Positions 44,435 to 53,853 are shown, numbered from the stretch's first letter. The stretch: 59,113 bases of DNA from Mogibacterium sp. (GCA_017512145.1 JAFWHB010000011.1:1-59113), one strand, 5' to 3'. The notes: generated from the sequence alone by a model not told the origin. Program-made: numbers and translations.

Positions 44435-44453
44435 CCATTAATCAAGTGTATTA

Positions 44454-44473
44454 TGTGTGTAATATTGCACACA
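44454..44473. promoter_or_regulatory. CRP/FNR-like activator site of the glycan operon
   Basis: TGTGTGTAATATTGCACACA is a 20-bp palindrome with one imperfect base pair. Its TGTG/CACA ends resemble CRP/FNR family sites. Its centre (44463.5) is 41.5 bp upstream of the predicted +1, the standard class II activator position. The cognate regulator is not in the window. Confidence 0.55.
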
Positions 44474-44481
44474 TTTATTAA

Positions 44482-44519
44482 CAGAAAAGAGGCTTCGGCT
44501 GTATGCCGGAGTCTCTTCT
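44482..44519 (-). terminator. Terminator of the potABC unit
   Basis: Imperfect stem of about 11 pairs with two mismatches (GAGACTCCGGC with GCCGAAGCCTC on the minus strand), followed by TCTTTTCTG. Confidence 0.7.
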
Positions 44520-44523
44520 GCAG

Positions 44524-45306
44524 TTAGTATGCTTGTTTTGCGTCGATTCTTTTCTGTCTGAGATTGACAGCTACCAGTACTACCAGGGCTGTAACGAATA
44601 CGATGGTCGACAGAGCGAACAGGCTCGGTCTTATTCCGACCTTGACCTGGCTGTATATCAGCGTCGAGATCGTGTTGATTCCGGCGCCTCTTGTGAAGTA
44701 TGTGATGATAAAATCATCGACCGACATCGTGAAGCTCAGAAGGAATCCTGACATGATTCCCGGCCTCAGCTCAGGCAGAACGATCTTCCTGAATGCGTAT
44801 CTTTCTGATGCACCGAGGTCGAGTGCCGCCTCGAATAGTTTGTCCGTGTTCTTGTTGAGCCTCGGTTTGACCGATAGTATCACATACGGAATGCAGAATA
44901 CCGTATGGCTGAACAGCACGGTCAGATAGCCCCTCGGCCAGTGGAACATAAGGAAGAACAGCATCAGCGCGATACCTGTTACGATATCCGCATTCAGCAT
45001 TGGTATGTTGTTGAACCCCATGAGAACAGTCTCGGTCCTCGGCTTCATTGCTGCCAGGCCAAGCACTGCAAGGGTTCCGATTATTGTCGCTATCAGTGCT
45101 GCAAGAATCGCGATCGAGAAGGTGTTCGCAATCGCCTGCACCATAAGCTTGCTGTGGAAAAGTTCCTCATACCAGCGCAGGCTGAAACCCTTCCATACCG
45201 ACATTGACTTTGCCTCATTAAACGAAAGCACAATAAGAGCCAGTATCGGCAGATACAGGAACAGCATAATTATCACTACGTAGACTCTACCAAATATCTT
45301 TCTCAT
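44524..45306 (-). CDS. potC: Spermidine/putrescine ABC transporter permease PotC
   Basis: This is a 260-residue permease with six helices. The ABC loop EAALDLGASERYAFRKIVLPELRPGIMSGFLLSFTMSVDDFIITYF is typical of PotC. The protein imports polyamines with PotB and PotA. It begins 4 bp after potB and is followed directly by a terminator. The binding protein PotD, usually the next gene, is absent. Confidence 0.93.
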   Translation of the reverse strand: MRKIFGRVYVVIIMLFLYLPILALIVLSFNEAKSMSVWKGFSLRWYEELFHSKLMVQAIANTFSIAILAALIATIIGTLAVLGLAAMKPRTETVLMGFNNIPMLNADIVTGIALMLFFLMFHWPRGYLTVLFSHTVFCIPYVILSVKPRLNKNTDKLFEAALDLGASERYAFRKIVLPELRPGIMSGFLLSFTMSVDDFIITYFTRGAGINTISTLIYSQVKVGIRPSLFALSTIVFVTALVVLVAVNLRQKRIDAKQAY

Positions 45307-45310
45307 TGTG

Positions 45311-46126
45311 TTATATCAGATTCTCTCCGCCGGTCTTATCAAACTTCTGCAGGAGCAGCATGCTTGCTATTATGAATACCATCATTACGAGTGAGAGTCC
45401 CGATCCGAGATACCAGTTGGAATTGACCGTGAACTCCTGCTCTATGATATTGCCTATAAGATTTATCTTGCCTCCGCCGAGCATATTCGAGATTACGAAG
45501 GTTGTCAGCGCAGGTATGAATACCATCGTGACGCCGCTTACGATTCCAGGCACGCTCAGAGGAAGTACTACACTTGTGAAGGTCTTCACTCTGCTGGCTC
45601 CAAGGTCATATGAAGCCTCGATCAGGTGGTTGTCTATCTTGCTTACCGTATTGTAGATCGGGAGGATCATGAACGGCAGGAAGTCATATACCATACCGAG
45701 CACGATAGCTCCCGGTGTATTCATCATCTCCTGCCTCGGAAGTCCCATCGCCACGAGGATGCTGTTGATAACGCCCTGCCTCTCGAGCAGCACCTGCCAT
45801 GCCATGGTTCTGAGGAGGAAGTTCATCCACATCGGAAGGATGATGACGAATATCAGGAAGCCCTGCTTGCCGTATTTGCTGCCTCTCAGCACCATCGCCA
45901 TCGGGAATGCAAGCACCAGACAGATGACAGTACTTATGAGAGCAAGCAAAAGCGACAGGCCAAGTGCCTGCATGTGATCATGCTGGAACATCGCAGTGAT
46001 ATTCGCGAAAGTGAATCCTCCGGATCTGCTTGTAAAGCCATAATAAGCAATCGAAGCAAGTGGAATCACCGTTCCCGCAATGATCCATATTATGAAAGGA
46101 ACTGCAAACCGCTTCTTAGCTATCAT
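45311..46126 (-). CDS. potB: Spermidine/putrescine ABC transporter permease PotB
   Basis: This is a 271-residue permease with six helices. The ABC loop reads EASYDLGASRVKTFTSVVLPLSVPGIVSGVTMVFIPALTTFVI, and RTMAWQVLLERQGVINSIL upstream of it is characteristic of PotB. Its ATG lies in an ATGA overlap with the stop of potA, indicating coupled translation. It pairs with PotC in the membrane. Confidence 0.94.
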   Translation of the reverse strand: MIAKKRFAVPFIIWIIAGTVIPLASIAYYGFTSRSGGFTFANITAMFQHDHMQALGLSLLLALISTVICLVLAFPMAMVLRGSKYGKQGFLIFVIILPMWMNFLLRTMAWQVLLERQGVINSILVAMGLPRQEMMNTPGAIVLGMVYDFLPFMILPIYNTVSKIDNHLIEASYDLGASRVKTFTSVVLPLSVPGIVSGVTMVFIPALTTFVISNMLGGGKINLIGNIIEQEFTVNSNWYLGSGLSLVMMVFIIASMLLLQKFDKTGGENLI

Positions 46127-47208
46127 AGGTCAAGTTCCCTCGCTGACTCTGCTTCACTCTTAGGCTTATGCATGATCTGGATATTCTCAGGATCGACCTT
46201 CATGCCGATCTTCTCCCCTACGTCATGCTGATCGTAGTTCTGCAGCAGCCATTCTATATTGCCATCCTCGCTCTGTACCAGCATCTCATAATGGACGCCG
46301 ATGAAGAGCTTGGAAATGATCGTTCCATTGAACTGACCCTGTCCGTAAGGCAGGATGTCTATGTCTTCCGGCCTGATTACAACGTCGACAAGTCTTCCCG
46401 GCGGGAATCCCTGCTCGGTTCCGTCGATACACGGATAATCTACGCCGTTGATCCTGACCAGCTTCTCATCTGTCATCTGTCCCGGCAGGATATTACTGTC
46501 ACCGATGAAGTCTGCAACGAACGCATTGACAGGCTCATCGTAGATCTGCTCAGGAGTTCCCTCCTGCTGGATGTATCCCTCGTTCATGACAACGACCTTG
46601 TCAGACATCGTAAGAGCCTCTTCCTGGTCGTGAGTGATGTACAGGAAGGTAATGCCGAGTTCCTTCTTGAGACGGACGAGTTCGTACTGCATCTCCTGTC
46701 TGAGCTTGAGGTCAAGCGCGCCAAGCGGCTCATCGAGAAGAAGAACTCTCGGTTCGTTCACGATAGCTCTTGCCATCGCGATTCTCTGCTGCTGACCGCC
46801 TGAGAGCTGATCGATGCGTCTTCCGTCAAATCCGTCAAGGTTAACAAGCTTAAGTGCATACTTGATCTTGTCCTTGATGTAGGATTCCGGCTTGTTCCTT
46901 ACCCTCATGCTGAAGGCGATATTCTCACCGACAGTCATGTGCGGGAAAAGAGCATAATTCTGGAAAACAGTATTAACAGGCCTCTGATTAGCCGGCATGT
47001 TAGTGATATCTTTTCCATCGAAAAAGACCCTCCCCTCGTCAGGGCGCTCAAATCCGCCTATGATTCTGAGAGTGGTCGTTTTTCCGCAGCCGGAAGGTCC
47101 GAGCAAAGTTACGAACTCATTCTCGGCCACGCTAAGATTGATACCATTAAGAACAACTGTATCGTCAAAGCTCTTGACAATAGATTCAAGTCTGATCAGT
47201 TCGCTCAA
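46123..47208 (-). CDS. potA: Spermidine/putrescine ABC transporter ATP-binding protein PotA
   Basis: This is a 361-residue ATPase. Walker A is GPSGCGKTT, the Q-loop is VFQNYALFPHMTV, the signature is LSGGQQQR and Walker B is LLLDEPLGALD. A C-terminal TOBE-type domain follows (about 245-350). The start is a TTG with GGAGG 8 nt upstream. It is the first gene of potA-potB-potC. The TOBE domain may sense polyamine or metal, as in other family members. Confidence 0.95.
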   Translation of the reverse strand: MSELIRLESIVKSFDDTVVLNGINLSVAENEFVTLLGPSGCGKTTTLRIIGGFERPDEGRVFFDGKDITNMPANQRPVNTVFQNYALFPHMTVGENIAFSMRVRNKPESYIKDKIKYALKLVNLDGFDGRRIDQLSGGQQQRIAMARAIVNEPRVLLLDEPLGALDLKLRQEMQYELVRLKKELGITFLYITHDQEEALTMSDKVVVMNEGYIQQEGTPEQIYDEPVNAFVADFIGDSNILPGQMTDEKLVRINGVDYPCIDGTEQGFPPGRLVDVVIRPEDIDILPYGQGQFNGTIISKLFIGVHYEMLVQSEDGNIEWLLQNYDQHDVGEKIGMKVDPENIQIMHKPKSEAESARELDL

Positions 47209-47237
47209 TAAAGTACCCTCCTGAACAATACACTAAA

Positions 47238-48131
47238 TTACTCTGCTTTGAGTCCGAGGTCTTCAAGAACCTCAAGAATGCTTTCCATTTGAGTTCCCTG
47301 ATTGAACTCGATCTTACCCATGTCTGCTTCCTGTGAGAGAACAGGGTCGATCGGGAGCTGCTCAAGGAGTTTGATTCCGTTAGCTACAGCTACAGCCTCT
47401 GCCTGGCTAGGTCCGAACATCTCGATCTTGCGTCCGCAGTCCGGGCACTTGATGTAGCTCATATTCTCAACAAGTCCGAGAACAGGAATGTTCATCATTC
47501 TTGCCATGTTTACAGCCTTAGCAACGATCATGCTTACGAGGTCCTGAGGTGAAGTTACTACGATGATTCCGTCGATTGGAAGTGACTGGAATACTGTCAG
47601 CGGAACATCACCTGTCCCAGGAGGCATGTCGATGAAGAGTACGTCGAGGTCTCCCCAGCATACATCTGTCCAGAACTGCTCAACAACGCCTGCGATGACA
47701 GGACCTCTCCAGATTACAGGGTCTGTCTCGTTCTCAGTCAGCAGGTTGATGGACATAAGGCTGATCTCTGTAGGTGTTACCTCAGGAAGAATGCCGAACT
47801 CTGATCCCATTGCCTTGGAGTGAACACCAAACATCTTAGGGATGGATGGTCCTGTAATGTCAGCATCCATAACGCCTGTCCTGAAGCCATTTCTTGTAGC
47901 TGCGAGTGCAGAAAGTGCAGTTACCATTGATTTACCAACGCCGCCCTTGCCGCTTACAACTCCGATAACCTTCTTAACAGAGCTATGCTCATTCAGCTTA
48001 GCCTTCTGAATGCCGCCTTCTCTTGACGGGCAGTCAACGCCGCAGCTAGAGCAGTCATGTGTGCAGTTCTCATCAGGTGCACCACCATTATCAACCTGAT
48101 GCATCATAGGATAGTTCATTTCCTTGATCAT
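47238..48131 (-). CDS. Mrp/NBP35 family iron-sulfur cluster carrier ATPase
   Basis: This is a 297-residue P-loop protein. The N-terminal segment has a Cys cluster (CTHDCSSCGVDC, residues about 22-33), as in NBP35/ApbC-type scaffolds. The deviant Walker A is SGKGGVGKS (about 59-67), MDADITGPSIPKMFG follows, and a C-terminal C-x2-C (IKCPDCG) binds the cluster at the dimer interface. It delivers Fe-S clusters to apoproteins. GGAGG precedes the ATG. It appears to have its own promoter at 48199-48226. Confidence 0.94.
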   Translation of the reverse strand: MIKEMNYPMMHQVDNGGAPDENCTHDCSSCGVDCPSREGGIQKAKLNEHSSVKKVIGVVSGKGGVGKSMVTALSALAATRNGFRTGVMDADITGPSIPKMFGVHSKAMGSEFGILPEVTPTEISLMSINLLTENETDPVIWRGPVIAGVVEQFWTDVCWGDLDVLFIDMPPGTGDVPLTVFQSLPIDGIIVVTSPQDLVSMIVAKAVNMARMMNIPVLGLVENMSYIKCPDCGRKIEMFGPSQAEAVAVANGIKLLEQLPIDPVLSQEADMGKIEFNQGTQMESILEVLEDLGLKAE

Positions 48132-48198
48132 TTCATTCCTCCATTAAATCCAACAAATTGTACAATTATCGCAACGCAACAAATAATAACACGAGCGC

Positions 48199-48226
48199 AT
48201 TGTAATATCAAATAATTCTAACACAA
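48199..48226 (-). promoter_or_regulatory. Promoter of the Mrp gene
   Basis: On the minus strand TTGTGT (48221-48226) and TACAAT (48199-48204) are spaced 16 bp, about 68 bp before the start codon. Confidence 0.55.
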
Positions 48227-48264
48227 TTGTCCCTGTTTAATATGATAACTGTCTGAATAATTCG

Positions 48265-48870
48265 CTACATCTCCGCAAGTGAGGCGATTTCTCTGAGCAT
48301 GCCTCCGAGCATCGCATTTCTCAGCTCGTAATTGCTCGCAGCATCAGTAGTCCATTCGCCACTCTCATCGTCTTCGGTGCAGATTATATCGACATCCGTG
48401 ACATACTCTTTGCCCTGCACCTCGCTAAGGTGCTCCATCAGCTCAGTGTAGAAGTCAGCAGGATCAAAGTCTCCGTCAGGATTCTCCTCCAGGAAGTCGC
48501 TCCACGCATCAAGATAGGCTTTGCCAAAGCTGTATGAAGTGATCCGTACAGCTACCGTGGTCGTTCCATCCTTGTTATCTATGGTCTCAAGTATCTTATA
48601 GTTGTACTCGCCGGCCTTCCTGATGAACTCATAATAATTCGAGCGGCCTTCCTTATCGAGCATGCCTGTCAGTTCTTCTGTAACCTCCTGATCAAGGTCA
48701 AGTGTCCTCATGGATTCGAGATCTGTCCTGACCTGAGTCTCCGCTCCGCTCTCAGTGCAGCCTGCAAGCATTACCGCTGACACGCTAAGAGAGAGAGCCA
48801 GCACCATCACAGCCATTGCCCTCATAATCCTCTTCATTAAGTTGTCAGTGGAATTGCATTTGTTCTTCAT
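48265..48870 (-). CDS. Hypothetical lipoprotein
   Basis: This 201-residue protein has a lipoprotein signal: basic region KRIMR, hydrophobic core, LAGC lipobox with Cys near residue 38. The mature part is acidic and about 160 residues long, with no motif I recognise. It may resemble DUF-type export proteins of Clostridia. The first ATG lies 2 bp after selB ends; a second Met (MKRIMRAM) is also possible as the start. Co-transcription with selB is likely; a selenium-related role is not shown. Confidence 0.75.
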   Translation of the reverse strand: MKNKCNSTDNLMKRIMRAMAVMVLALSLSVSAVMLAGCTESGAETQVRTDLESMRTLDLDQEVTEELTGMLDKEGRSNYYEFIRKAGEYNYKILETIDNKDGTTTVAVRITSYSFGKAYLDAWSDFLEENPDGDFDPADFYTELMEHLSEVQGKEYVTDVDIICTEDDESGEWTTDAASNYELRNAMLGGMLREIASLAEM

Positions 48871-48872
48871 TC

Positions 48873-50828
48873 TTATCTCTTAACTACAACTCTGCTTGTT
48901 CCGTTGAATACGGTCAGGCCGGCTTTGTCGAGTGCAGGCAGTATCTCAGCTGCATACTTACGTGATGTGCCGAGCTTGTCACGGTACTCTGCCAAAGTGA
49001 ATTCCCCTTCGAAGGATTTCGCAGCCTCCAGGGCAATCGACCAGCCTTCTGCAGATATATAATATGAAGGATTTACCTTGATTATCTCACCCGAGTCTGC
49101 AAGGTCTCCCAGCATCGCATTGATGATTCCTCTATCCTTGTCAAAGGTCATGACATCCTCTGTCCTGATCATCTCAATGCCTGCATCCTTATACATCTTG
49201 GCGATCTTATCCTTGAGCGCAAGCTGCGCAGGTGTGTATTCTATCTTGAAGCCCTTAAGAGCGATGGATTTGCCCTTGTCTTCAATAACTCCTGCTTCGA
49301 GCAGGAACCTGACGACTGACTGCAGCATCTTGTCATCTGTAATGAACCACTGTTCCCTGATTCTTGAGAGCAGCTCCTGACGAGGAATACCATCAGCAAG
49401 CGGATTCGCTTCGTGATATTCATTGATTATGTGCTCTGCCGATCCTCTCAGCCTGCCGAACTTGGCAGTGCTCATCAGCGTGCGGTCCGCAAGGCGGATA
49501 AGCCCGGCAGTCTGGCTGTCAGCATCCAATGTCACAGAATCTGTAAGCAGAGCCGCGACCGAAGCCTCCATCTCGCCGTCCAGAAGTCCGAGCTCTCTTG
49601 CGAGCTCTTCCTGCTTGACGAATCTCCTCTCACCGGCTTTCATCAGTATGATATCGCTGAGTGAGCCATTGGCAAGAATATCAATTCCTTCGAGGATTTC
49701 TTCGCGGTTCCTCTTGTGCTTGGCCGGAAGTGTATCGAGCACTATGCCGCCGCCGATAGTTATGATTGGTGAGTAGAATCTGATGATGAACCTGTCGCCG
49801 CGCCTGAGTGCCATCGGCTCCTCAAGTCTCAGCTGAGCATAGCACTCCTCATCTGCAGCAATCGCATCTCTGTCGAGCAGTATTACTTTGCACAGCACCT
49901 CATCAGAACCTGAGTACAGATGCACTCTGCTGTTATTAAGAACGATCCTGTCTGATGAACTGAATATATTCAGCTTGACATCGATCATATTCGTGACAGT
50001 AACCGCGTCCTTCCATGCAAGGACATCACCTCTGTCTATGTCCTCTTTGCTGACACCTGAAAGGTTGATCGCAGTCCTCTGACCGGCAATGGCCATATCT
50101 GTATCCTTGCCATAGGTCTGGATGCCTCTGATCTTGGCTTTCTTGCCGTCTGATCCGCCAGCGCCCTCACCTACATGAGGATATACCATGACCTCGTCGC
50201 CGACTTTGATCGTACCGTCGACAAGTGTTCCGGTAACGACAGTGCCGAATCCTGACATCGTGAACACTCTGTCCACAGGCAGGCGGAAGAGCTCTTTCTC
50301 TTCACGGCGCTTTGTCTCGCGGTCGCATTTCCTGATAATCTCCTCCTTGAGGAGCTCTATGTTCTCGCCTGTCGCCGCACTGACAGGAATCACAGGCTTG
50401 CCCTCGAGGAAGGAGCCCTTGAAATAATCCTCTACTTCCTCAAGCAGCATCTCGAGCCACTCCTCATCGACCATATCAGTCTTGGTCACAGCAATGATTC
50501 CATCACTGATCCCGAGGGCCTTGAGGATCTCGAAATGTTCTCTCGTCTGCGGCATGATACCCTCATCCGCAGCGACAACGAAGAGGACAAAGTCGATACC
50601 GCCGATACCTGCGAGCATGTTCTTGATGAACTTCTCGTGTCCCGGAACATCGATGACTCCGATGTTGTAGCCGGCATCATTAGGAATGTGCGCAAAACCA
50701 AGCTCGATGGTTATTCCACGCTTCTTCTCCTCTTCGAGGCGGTCTGTGTCGATGCCCGAGAGTGCCTTTATTAATCTTGTCTTGCCGTGGTCAACGTGAC
50801 CGGCAGTTCCGATGATTATATTCTTCAT
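48873..50828 (-). CDS. selB: Selenocysteine-specific elongation factor
   Basis: SelB is a 651-residue GTPase that delivers Sec-tRNA to UGA codons marked by a SECIS hairpin. G1 is GHVDHGKT (10-17), G3 DVPGHEKF and G4 TKTD; EF-Tu-like domains 2 and 3 follow. The C-terminal half (about 380-651) consists of winged-helix repeats that bind the SECIS RNA (for example [12 protein letters not shown] and [25 protein letters not shown]). It shares one base with the selA stop (TAATG), so translation is coupled. Confidence 0.97.
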   Translation of the reverse strand: MKNIIIGTAGHVDHGKTRLIKALSGIDTDRLEEEKKRGITIELGFAHIPNDAGYNIGVIDVPGHEKFIKNMLAGIGGIDFVLFVVAADEGIMPQTREHFEILKALGISDGIIAVTKTDMVDEEWLEMLLEEVEDYFKGSFLEGKPVIPVSAATGENIELLKEEIIRKCDRETKRREEKELFRLPVDRVFTMSGFGTVVTGTLVDGTIKVGDEVMVYPHVGEGAGGSDGKKAKIRGIQTYGKDTDMAIAGQRTAINLSGVSKEDIDRGDVLAWKDAVTVTNMIDVKLNIFSSSDRIVLNNSRVHLYSGSDEVLCKVILLDRDAIAADEECYAQLRLEEPMALRRGDRFIIRFYSPIITIGGGIVLDTLPAKHKRNREEILEGIDILANGSLSDIILMKAGERRFVKQEELARELGLLDGEMEASVAALLTDSVTLDADSQTAGLIRLADRTLMSTAKFGRLRGSAEHIINEYHEANPLADGIPRQELLSRIREQWFITDDKMLQSVVRFLLEAGVIEDKGKSIALKGFKIEYTPAQLALKDKIAKMYKDAGIEMIRTEDVMTFDKDRGIINAMLGDLADSGEIIKVNPSYYISAEGWSIALEAAKSFEGEFTLAEYRDKLGTSRKYAAEILPALDKAGLTVFNGTSRVVVKR

Positions 50829-52285
50829 TATTTAAGTGCCTCTGCGACTGTCTCAAGTTCGCTCTCTGCGATAGTTCTTACGCAAAGCAGCAGTTTGTCG
50901 TCTGCGATCCTTGCGATGACCGGGATCTCGGCCTTGCGAAGGCGTCTTTCGATGCTGTCTGCCGACTTATTGCCATCGCCTACGGCAACAGCCCAGCCTG
51001 GCAGCCTGACCATAGGTGCGGATCCACCGCCTATCTGATCCAGTACTTCTACAAATTCAAGATCAAGTCCCGGGTTGACTTTATGTATAGCATCCGCAAG
51101 TCTCCCGGCTCTCGCTCTCATCTCATCTGCAGATGATGCGATCATGTTGAGGACCGGGATGTCCCTGAGTGCGATCTTAGGATCTCTGTATTTGGCAAGC
51201 GTCGCCTCGAGAGCTGCGAAAGTCATCTTGTCGACTCTCATCGCTCTTGCGAGAGGATGCTTTTTCATTTTGCTGATGTATTTCTTCTTGCCGACGATGA
51301 TGCCTGCCTGTGGTCCTCCGAGCAGCTTGTCTCCGGAGAACAGCATTACATCGATGCCTGTAGCAAGGGATGCCGGGATATTAGGCTCATTCAGTCCATA
51401 CTCTGACATGTCGAGCATGAGGCCGTTACCCATATCGAAGATTACCGGAAGATCATGCTTCCTGCCCACCTCTACAAGCTCCTCCAGAGTAGCCTCCTCT
51501 GTGAATCCTACGATGTCATAGTTGGACTTGTGGACCTTCATGAGAGCTCCGGTCTCGAATCTCTGGCCGTGGCGTGGATCCTCATCATACCAGTCGCCCT
51601 TCTCGAGCTTGTCCTTGGTCATGATAGCATTCTCATAATCGCTGACTTTGGTCTTGTTGCTGGTGCCGATCTCCTGCAGATACGCTCCGGACTGCTTCAT
51701 GATGTCCGGAATTCTGAAGGCTCCGCCGATCTCAACGAGTTCGCCTCTTGATACGATGATCTCTTTGCCTCTTCCCATCGAAGCAAGCACGATCATTGTC
51801 GCAGCAGCGTTGTTGTTGACGACCATCGCGTCCTCAGCGCCTGTAAGCTCTGCTATCAGGTCGCCTACAAGATCATGTCTCGAGCCTCTCTTGCCCTTGG
51901 CAACATTGTACTCAAGATCAGAATAGCCACGCGAAACTCTGGCCACATTCTCAACAGCGTCAGCACAGAGCGGCGCTCTTCCGAGATTGGTGTGAAGTAT
52001 CGTGCCTGTCGCATTGATGACAGGATAGAGATTCATCGCCTCATCCTCAGCAAGTCTGACTGTAGCCATCTCAGCTACGCGTCCAGGCGCAAGGCAGTCT
52101 GTATTGAAGGATGCGAGCGCATCGTCTTCAAGTCCGAGGATCTGGCTTCGCAGATCCGCTATGACCTCTCTGACAGCCTCAGTAACAAGAAGTGTGCTCT
52201 TCTCTTCTGCCAAAATAACAAGAGACCCCTCTTTAAGGACTTCGTCGATCTTAGGGAGTCTTCTCAGATAATCTTTCTTATTCAT
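50828..52285 (-). CDS. selA: L-seryl-tRNA(Sec) selenium transferase
   Basis: SelA is a 485-residue PLP enzyme that converts seryl-tRNA(Sec) to selenocysteinyl-tRNA(Sec) with selenophosphate. The N-terminal tRNA-binding region begins LRRLPKIDEVLKEGSLVIL. The fold-type I core has NATGTILHTNLGRAPL and the PLP Lys in LFSGDKLLGGPQAGIIVG. GGAGG lies 8 nt before the ATG. It stands between tRNA-Sec and selB. selD, which makes selenophosphate, is not in this window. Confidence 0.97.
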   Translation of the reverse strand: MNKKDYLRRLPKIDEVLKEGSLVILAEEKSTLLVTEAVREVIADLRSQILGLEDDALASFNTDCLAPGRVAEMATVRLAEDEAMNLYPVINATGTILHTNLGRAPLCADAVENVARVSRGYSDLEYNVAKGKRGSRHDLVGDLIAELTGAEDAMVVNNNAAATMIVLASMGRGKEIIVSRGELVEIGGAFRIPDIMKQSGAYLQEIGTSNKTKVSDYENAIMTKDKLEKGDWYDEDPRHGQRFETGALMKVHKSNYDIVGFTEEATLEELVEVGRKHDLPVIFDMGNGLMLDMSEYGLNEPNIPASLATGIDVMLFSGDKLLGGPQAGIIVGKKKYISKMKKHPLARAMRVDKMTFAALEATLAKYRDPKIALRDIPVLNMIASSADEMRARAGRLADAIHKVNPGLDLEFVEVLDQIGGGSAPMVRLPGWAVAVGDGNKSADSIERRLRKAEIPVIARIADDKLLLCVRTIAESELETVAEALK

Positions 52286-52312
52286 TGTCCCGACCTCCGG
52301 TAAAATCTGTCC

Positions 52313-52329
52313 CTCTGCTGCAAGCAGAG
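52313..52329 (-). other. Hairpin between tRNA-Sec and selA
   Basis: Perfect 7-bp stem CTCTGCT/AGCAGAG with a 3-nt loop, 18 bp downstream of the tRNA 3' end. A short ATTTTA follows on the minus strand. It may mark tRNA processing or act as a weak attenuator before selA. Confidence 0.5.
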
Positions 52330-52347
52330 AAACGAGTTAATCTAAAG

Positions 52348-52445
52348 TGGCGGGAGTATGTGGGAATCGAACCCACCCGGGAGGCTCCTAACCCCCTGCA
52401 AACGGTTTTGAAGACCGCGAGGCACACCAGCACCTATCTACCCCC
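52348..52445 (-). tRNA. tRNA-Sec (anticodon UCA)
   Basis: This is a 98-nt tRNA on the minus strand. The long acceptor stem starts GGGGGUA and pairs with UACUCCC, with encoded CCA at 52350-52348. The anticodon stem-loop reads GCGGU-CUUCAAA-ACCGU with UCA at 52411-52409. A long variable arm follows, then a standard T arm (GUGGG-UUCGAUU-CCCAC). Length, anticodon and variable arm are specific for selenocysteine tRNA. It is immediately upstream of selA-selB and probably co-transcribed with them. Confidence 0.95.
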
Positions 52446-52481
52446 AGGTCGCCGTGTTAGTCACACTCATATGAGTTTATC

Positions 52482-52521
52482 AAAAAAAATCAGGAGTATC
52501 AACAAGTTGTTGCTACTCCTG
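52482..52521 (-). terminator. Terminator of the serine acetyltransferase gene
   Basis: Stem CAGGAGTA/TACTCCTG (52491-52498 with 52514-52521), then T8 on the minus strand. The region just after it (TTGATA, 18 bp, TAACAC on the minus strand) is a possible promoter for tRNA-Sec and selAB. Confidence 0.9.
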
Positions 52522-52573
52522 TTATTGCAATTGTAGGGCATGTCCTGAGGTCTATCAATAATACCCCATGTTG

Positions 52574-53494
52574 CTAGATGAACAGCGCTGAATTGCTCTC
52601 ATCCAGTGTGACATTCTCGATCTCGTGCCTTCCCTGCCAGAGCTGCTGCCCTGATGACTTGTTGGTGATGGTTTTGCCGGCTTCGAGCGAATGCGTGAGC
52701 CATACGTTACCGCCGACCACGCAGTCATCGCCGATATATGTATCACCGCCGAGGATCGTAGCTCCCGAATAGATGACGACATTGTTGCCGATGTTCGGAT
52801 GTCTCTTGACACCTTTGACAGGTGTGCCGTCCTCTGAGAGGTCAAAGCTCTTAGCTCCGAGTGTCACATGCTGATACAGCTTGACGTGCTCTCCGATCAC
52901 GGTCGTCTCGCCTATTACAACGCCCGTACCGTGGTCGATGAAGAAATATTTGCCGATCGTAGCGCCCGGATGGATGTCGATACCTGTTGCCCTGTGGGCT
53001 ATCTCAGTCATGACTCGCGGGATCATAGGAATCCCCATCTCATAGAGCTTGTGAGCTATGCGGAATATTGCAATGGCCTTAAAGGCCGGATATGTAATTA
53101 CCACTTCATCCAGACTTGTTGCCGCCGGGTCTCCCTCATAGCCTGCCTGTACATCTGTCTTGAGGATCTCAAGGATCTCAGGCAGAGAGTCTATGAGCTT
53201 TTCTGTCTTAACAGCCGCTCCGTCCTCGCAGTTGCAGACCAGACTAAGCGCCTGGGTCAGCGCATCATAAGCTCTCATCAGCTCCCAGGTCCTCTTCTCC
53301 GTCTCGACAAAGCGCCCTCTCGCTTTGCCGAAGTGGTACGGAAACATCGCCGTGAGAAGATGTTCAAGCGCCTCTTCAACGATTTCCTCTACTCCGAGAA
53401 ATTTACCGTCGCCGGGCTTTGTATCAATATCTGTCATGCTGGCGGCTATCTCTTCAAGATGAGCAGCCCCCGCCCATCTGTTGTGCATAGTCAT
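52574..53494 (-). CDS. cysE: Serine O-acetyltransferase, EpsC-type
   Basis: This 306-residue enzyme activates serine for cysteine synthesis. A helical N-terminal domain (residues about 1-170) is followed by a left-handed beta-helix with hexapeptide repeats and the catalytic segment GIDIHPGATIGKYFFIDHGTGVVIGETTVIGEHV. The substrate loop GAKSFDLSEDGTPVKGVKRHPNIGNNVVIYSGATILGG matches the EpsC subgroup found in anaerobes. The C-terminal tail ends in Ile, as needed for docking into cysteine synthase. No cysK is adjacent. Confidence 0.93.
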   Translation of the reverse strand: MTMHNRWAGAAHLEEIAASMTDIDTKPGDGKFLGVEEIVEEALEHLLTAMFPYHFGKARGRFVETEKRTWELMRAYDALTQALSLVCNCEDGAAVKTEKLIDSLPEILEILKTDVQAGYEGDPAATSLDEVVITYPAFKAIAIFRIAHKLYEMGIPMIPRVMTEIAHRATGIDIHPGATIGKYFFIDHGTGVVIGETTVIGEHVKLYQHVTLGAKSFDLSEDGTPVKGVKRHPNIGNNVVIYSGATILGGDTYIGDDCVVGGNVWLTHSLEAGKTITNKSSGQQLWQGRHEIENVTLDESNSALFI

Positions 53495-53542
53495 AGTAAT
53501 CTCCGTTTAATTGTCTCAAATACACCGGCTGCAGATTAAGTA

Positions 53543-53797
53543 TCAGCTGGCAAGAGCCTCTCTGAGCGCTTTGCTCAGCTGGTCCGGGCAGGATGTGTTC
53601 TTGAAGCCGCAGGTAGTTCCTTCGAGTCTCTCGATGACATCCTCAGCCTTCATTCCCTTGATCAGCTTGGATATTCCGCTGAGGTTGCCGTTGCATCCAC
53701 CTGTGAAAATAACATCTTTGATTACATCACCCTCTAGCTCGAGCTCGATCATCATCGAGCAGACGCCCTGAGGATAGAAAGTGAATTTCTTGCTCAT
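53543..53797 (-). CDS. TSCPD domain protein (TIGR03905-like)
   Basis: This 84-residue protein is made of one TSCPD domain. It starts FTFYPQGVCSMMIELELEGDVI, contains GGCNGNLSGISKLIKGM, and ends with CGFKNTSCPDQLSKAL, where the T-S-C-P-D motif that names the family is exact. The Cys pattern suggests metal binding. The domain is known from ribonucleotide reductase C-termini and as small stand-alone proteins of unknown role. It lies between the cysE and HD genes on the same strand. Confidence 0.88.
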   Translation of the reverse strand: MSKKFTFYPQGVCSMMIELELEGDVIKDVIFTGGCNGNLSGISKLIKGMKAEDVIERLEGTTCGFKNTSCPDQLSKALREALAS

Positions 53798-53853
53798 TAT
53801 TAACTGAATGTACCTTTCCTGATATTGTGATTGTCCCTGGTCCTTTGCAGAGC

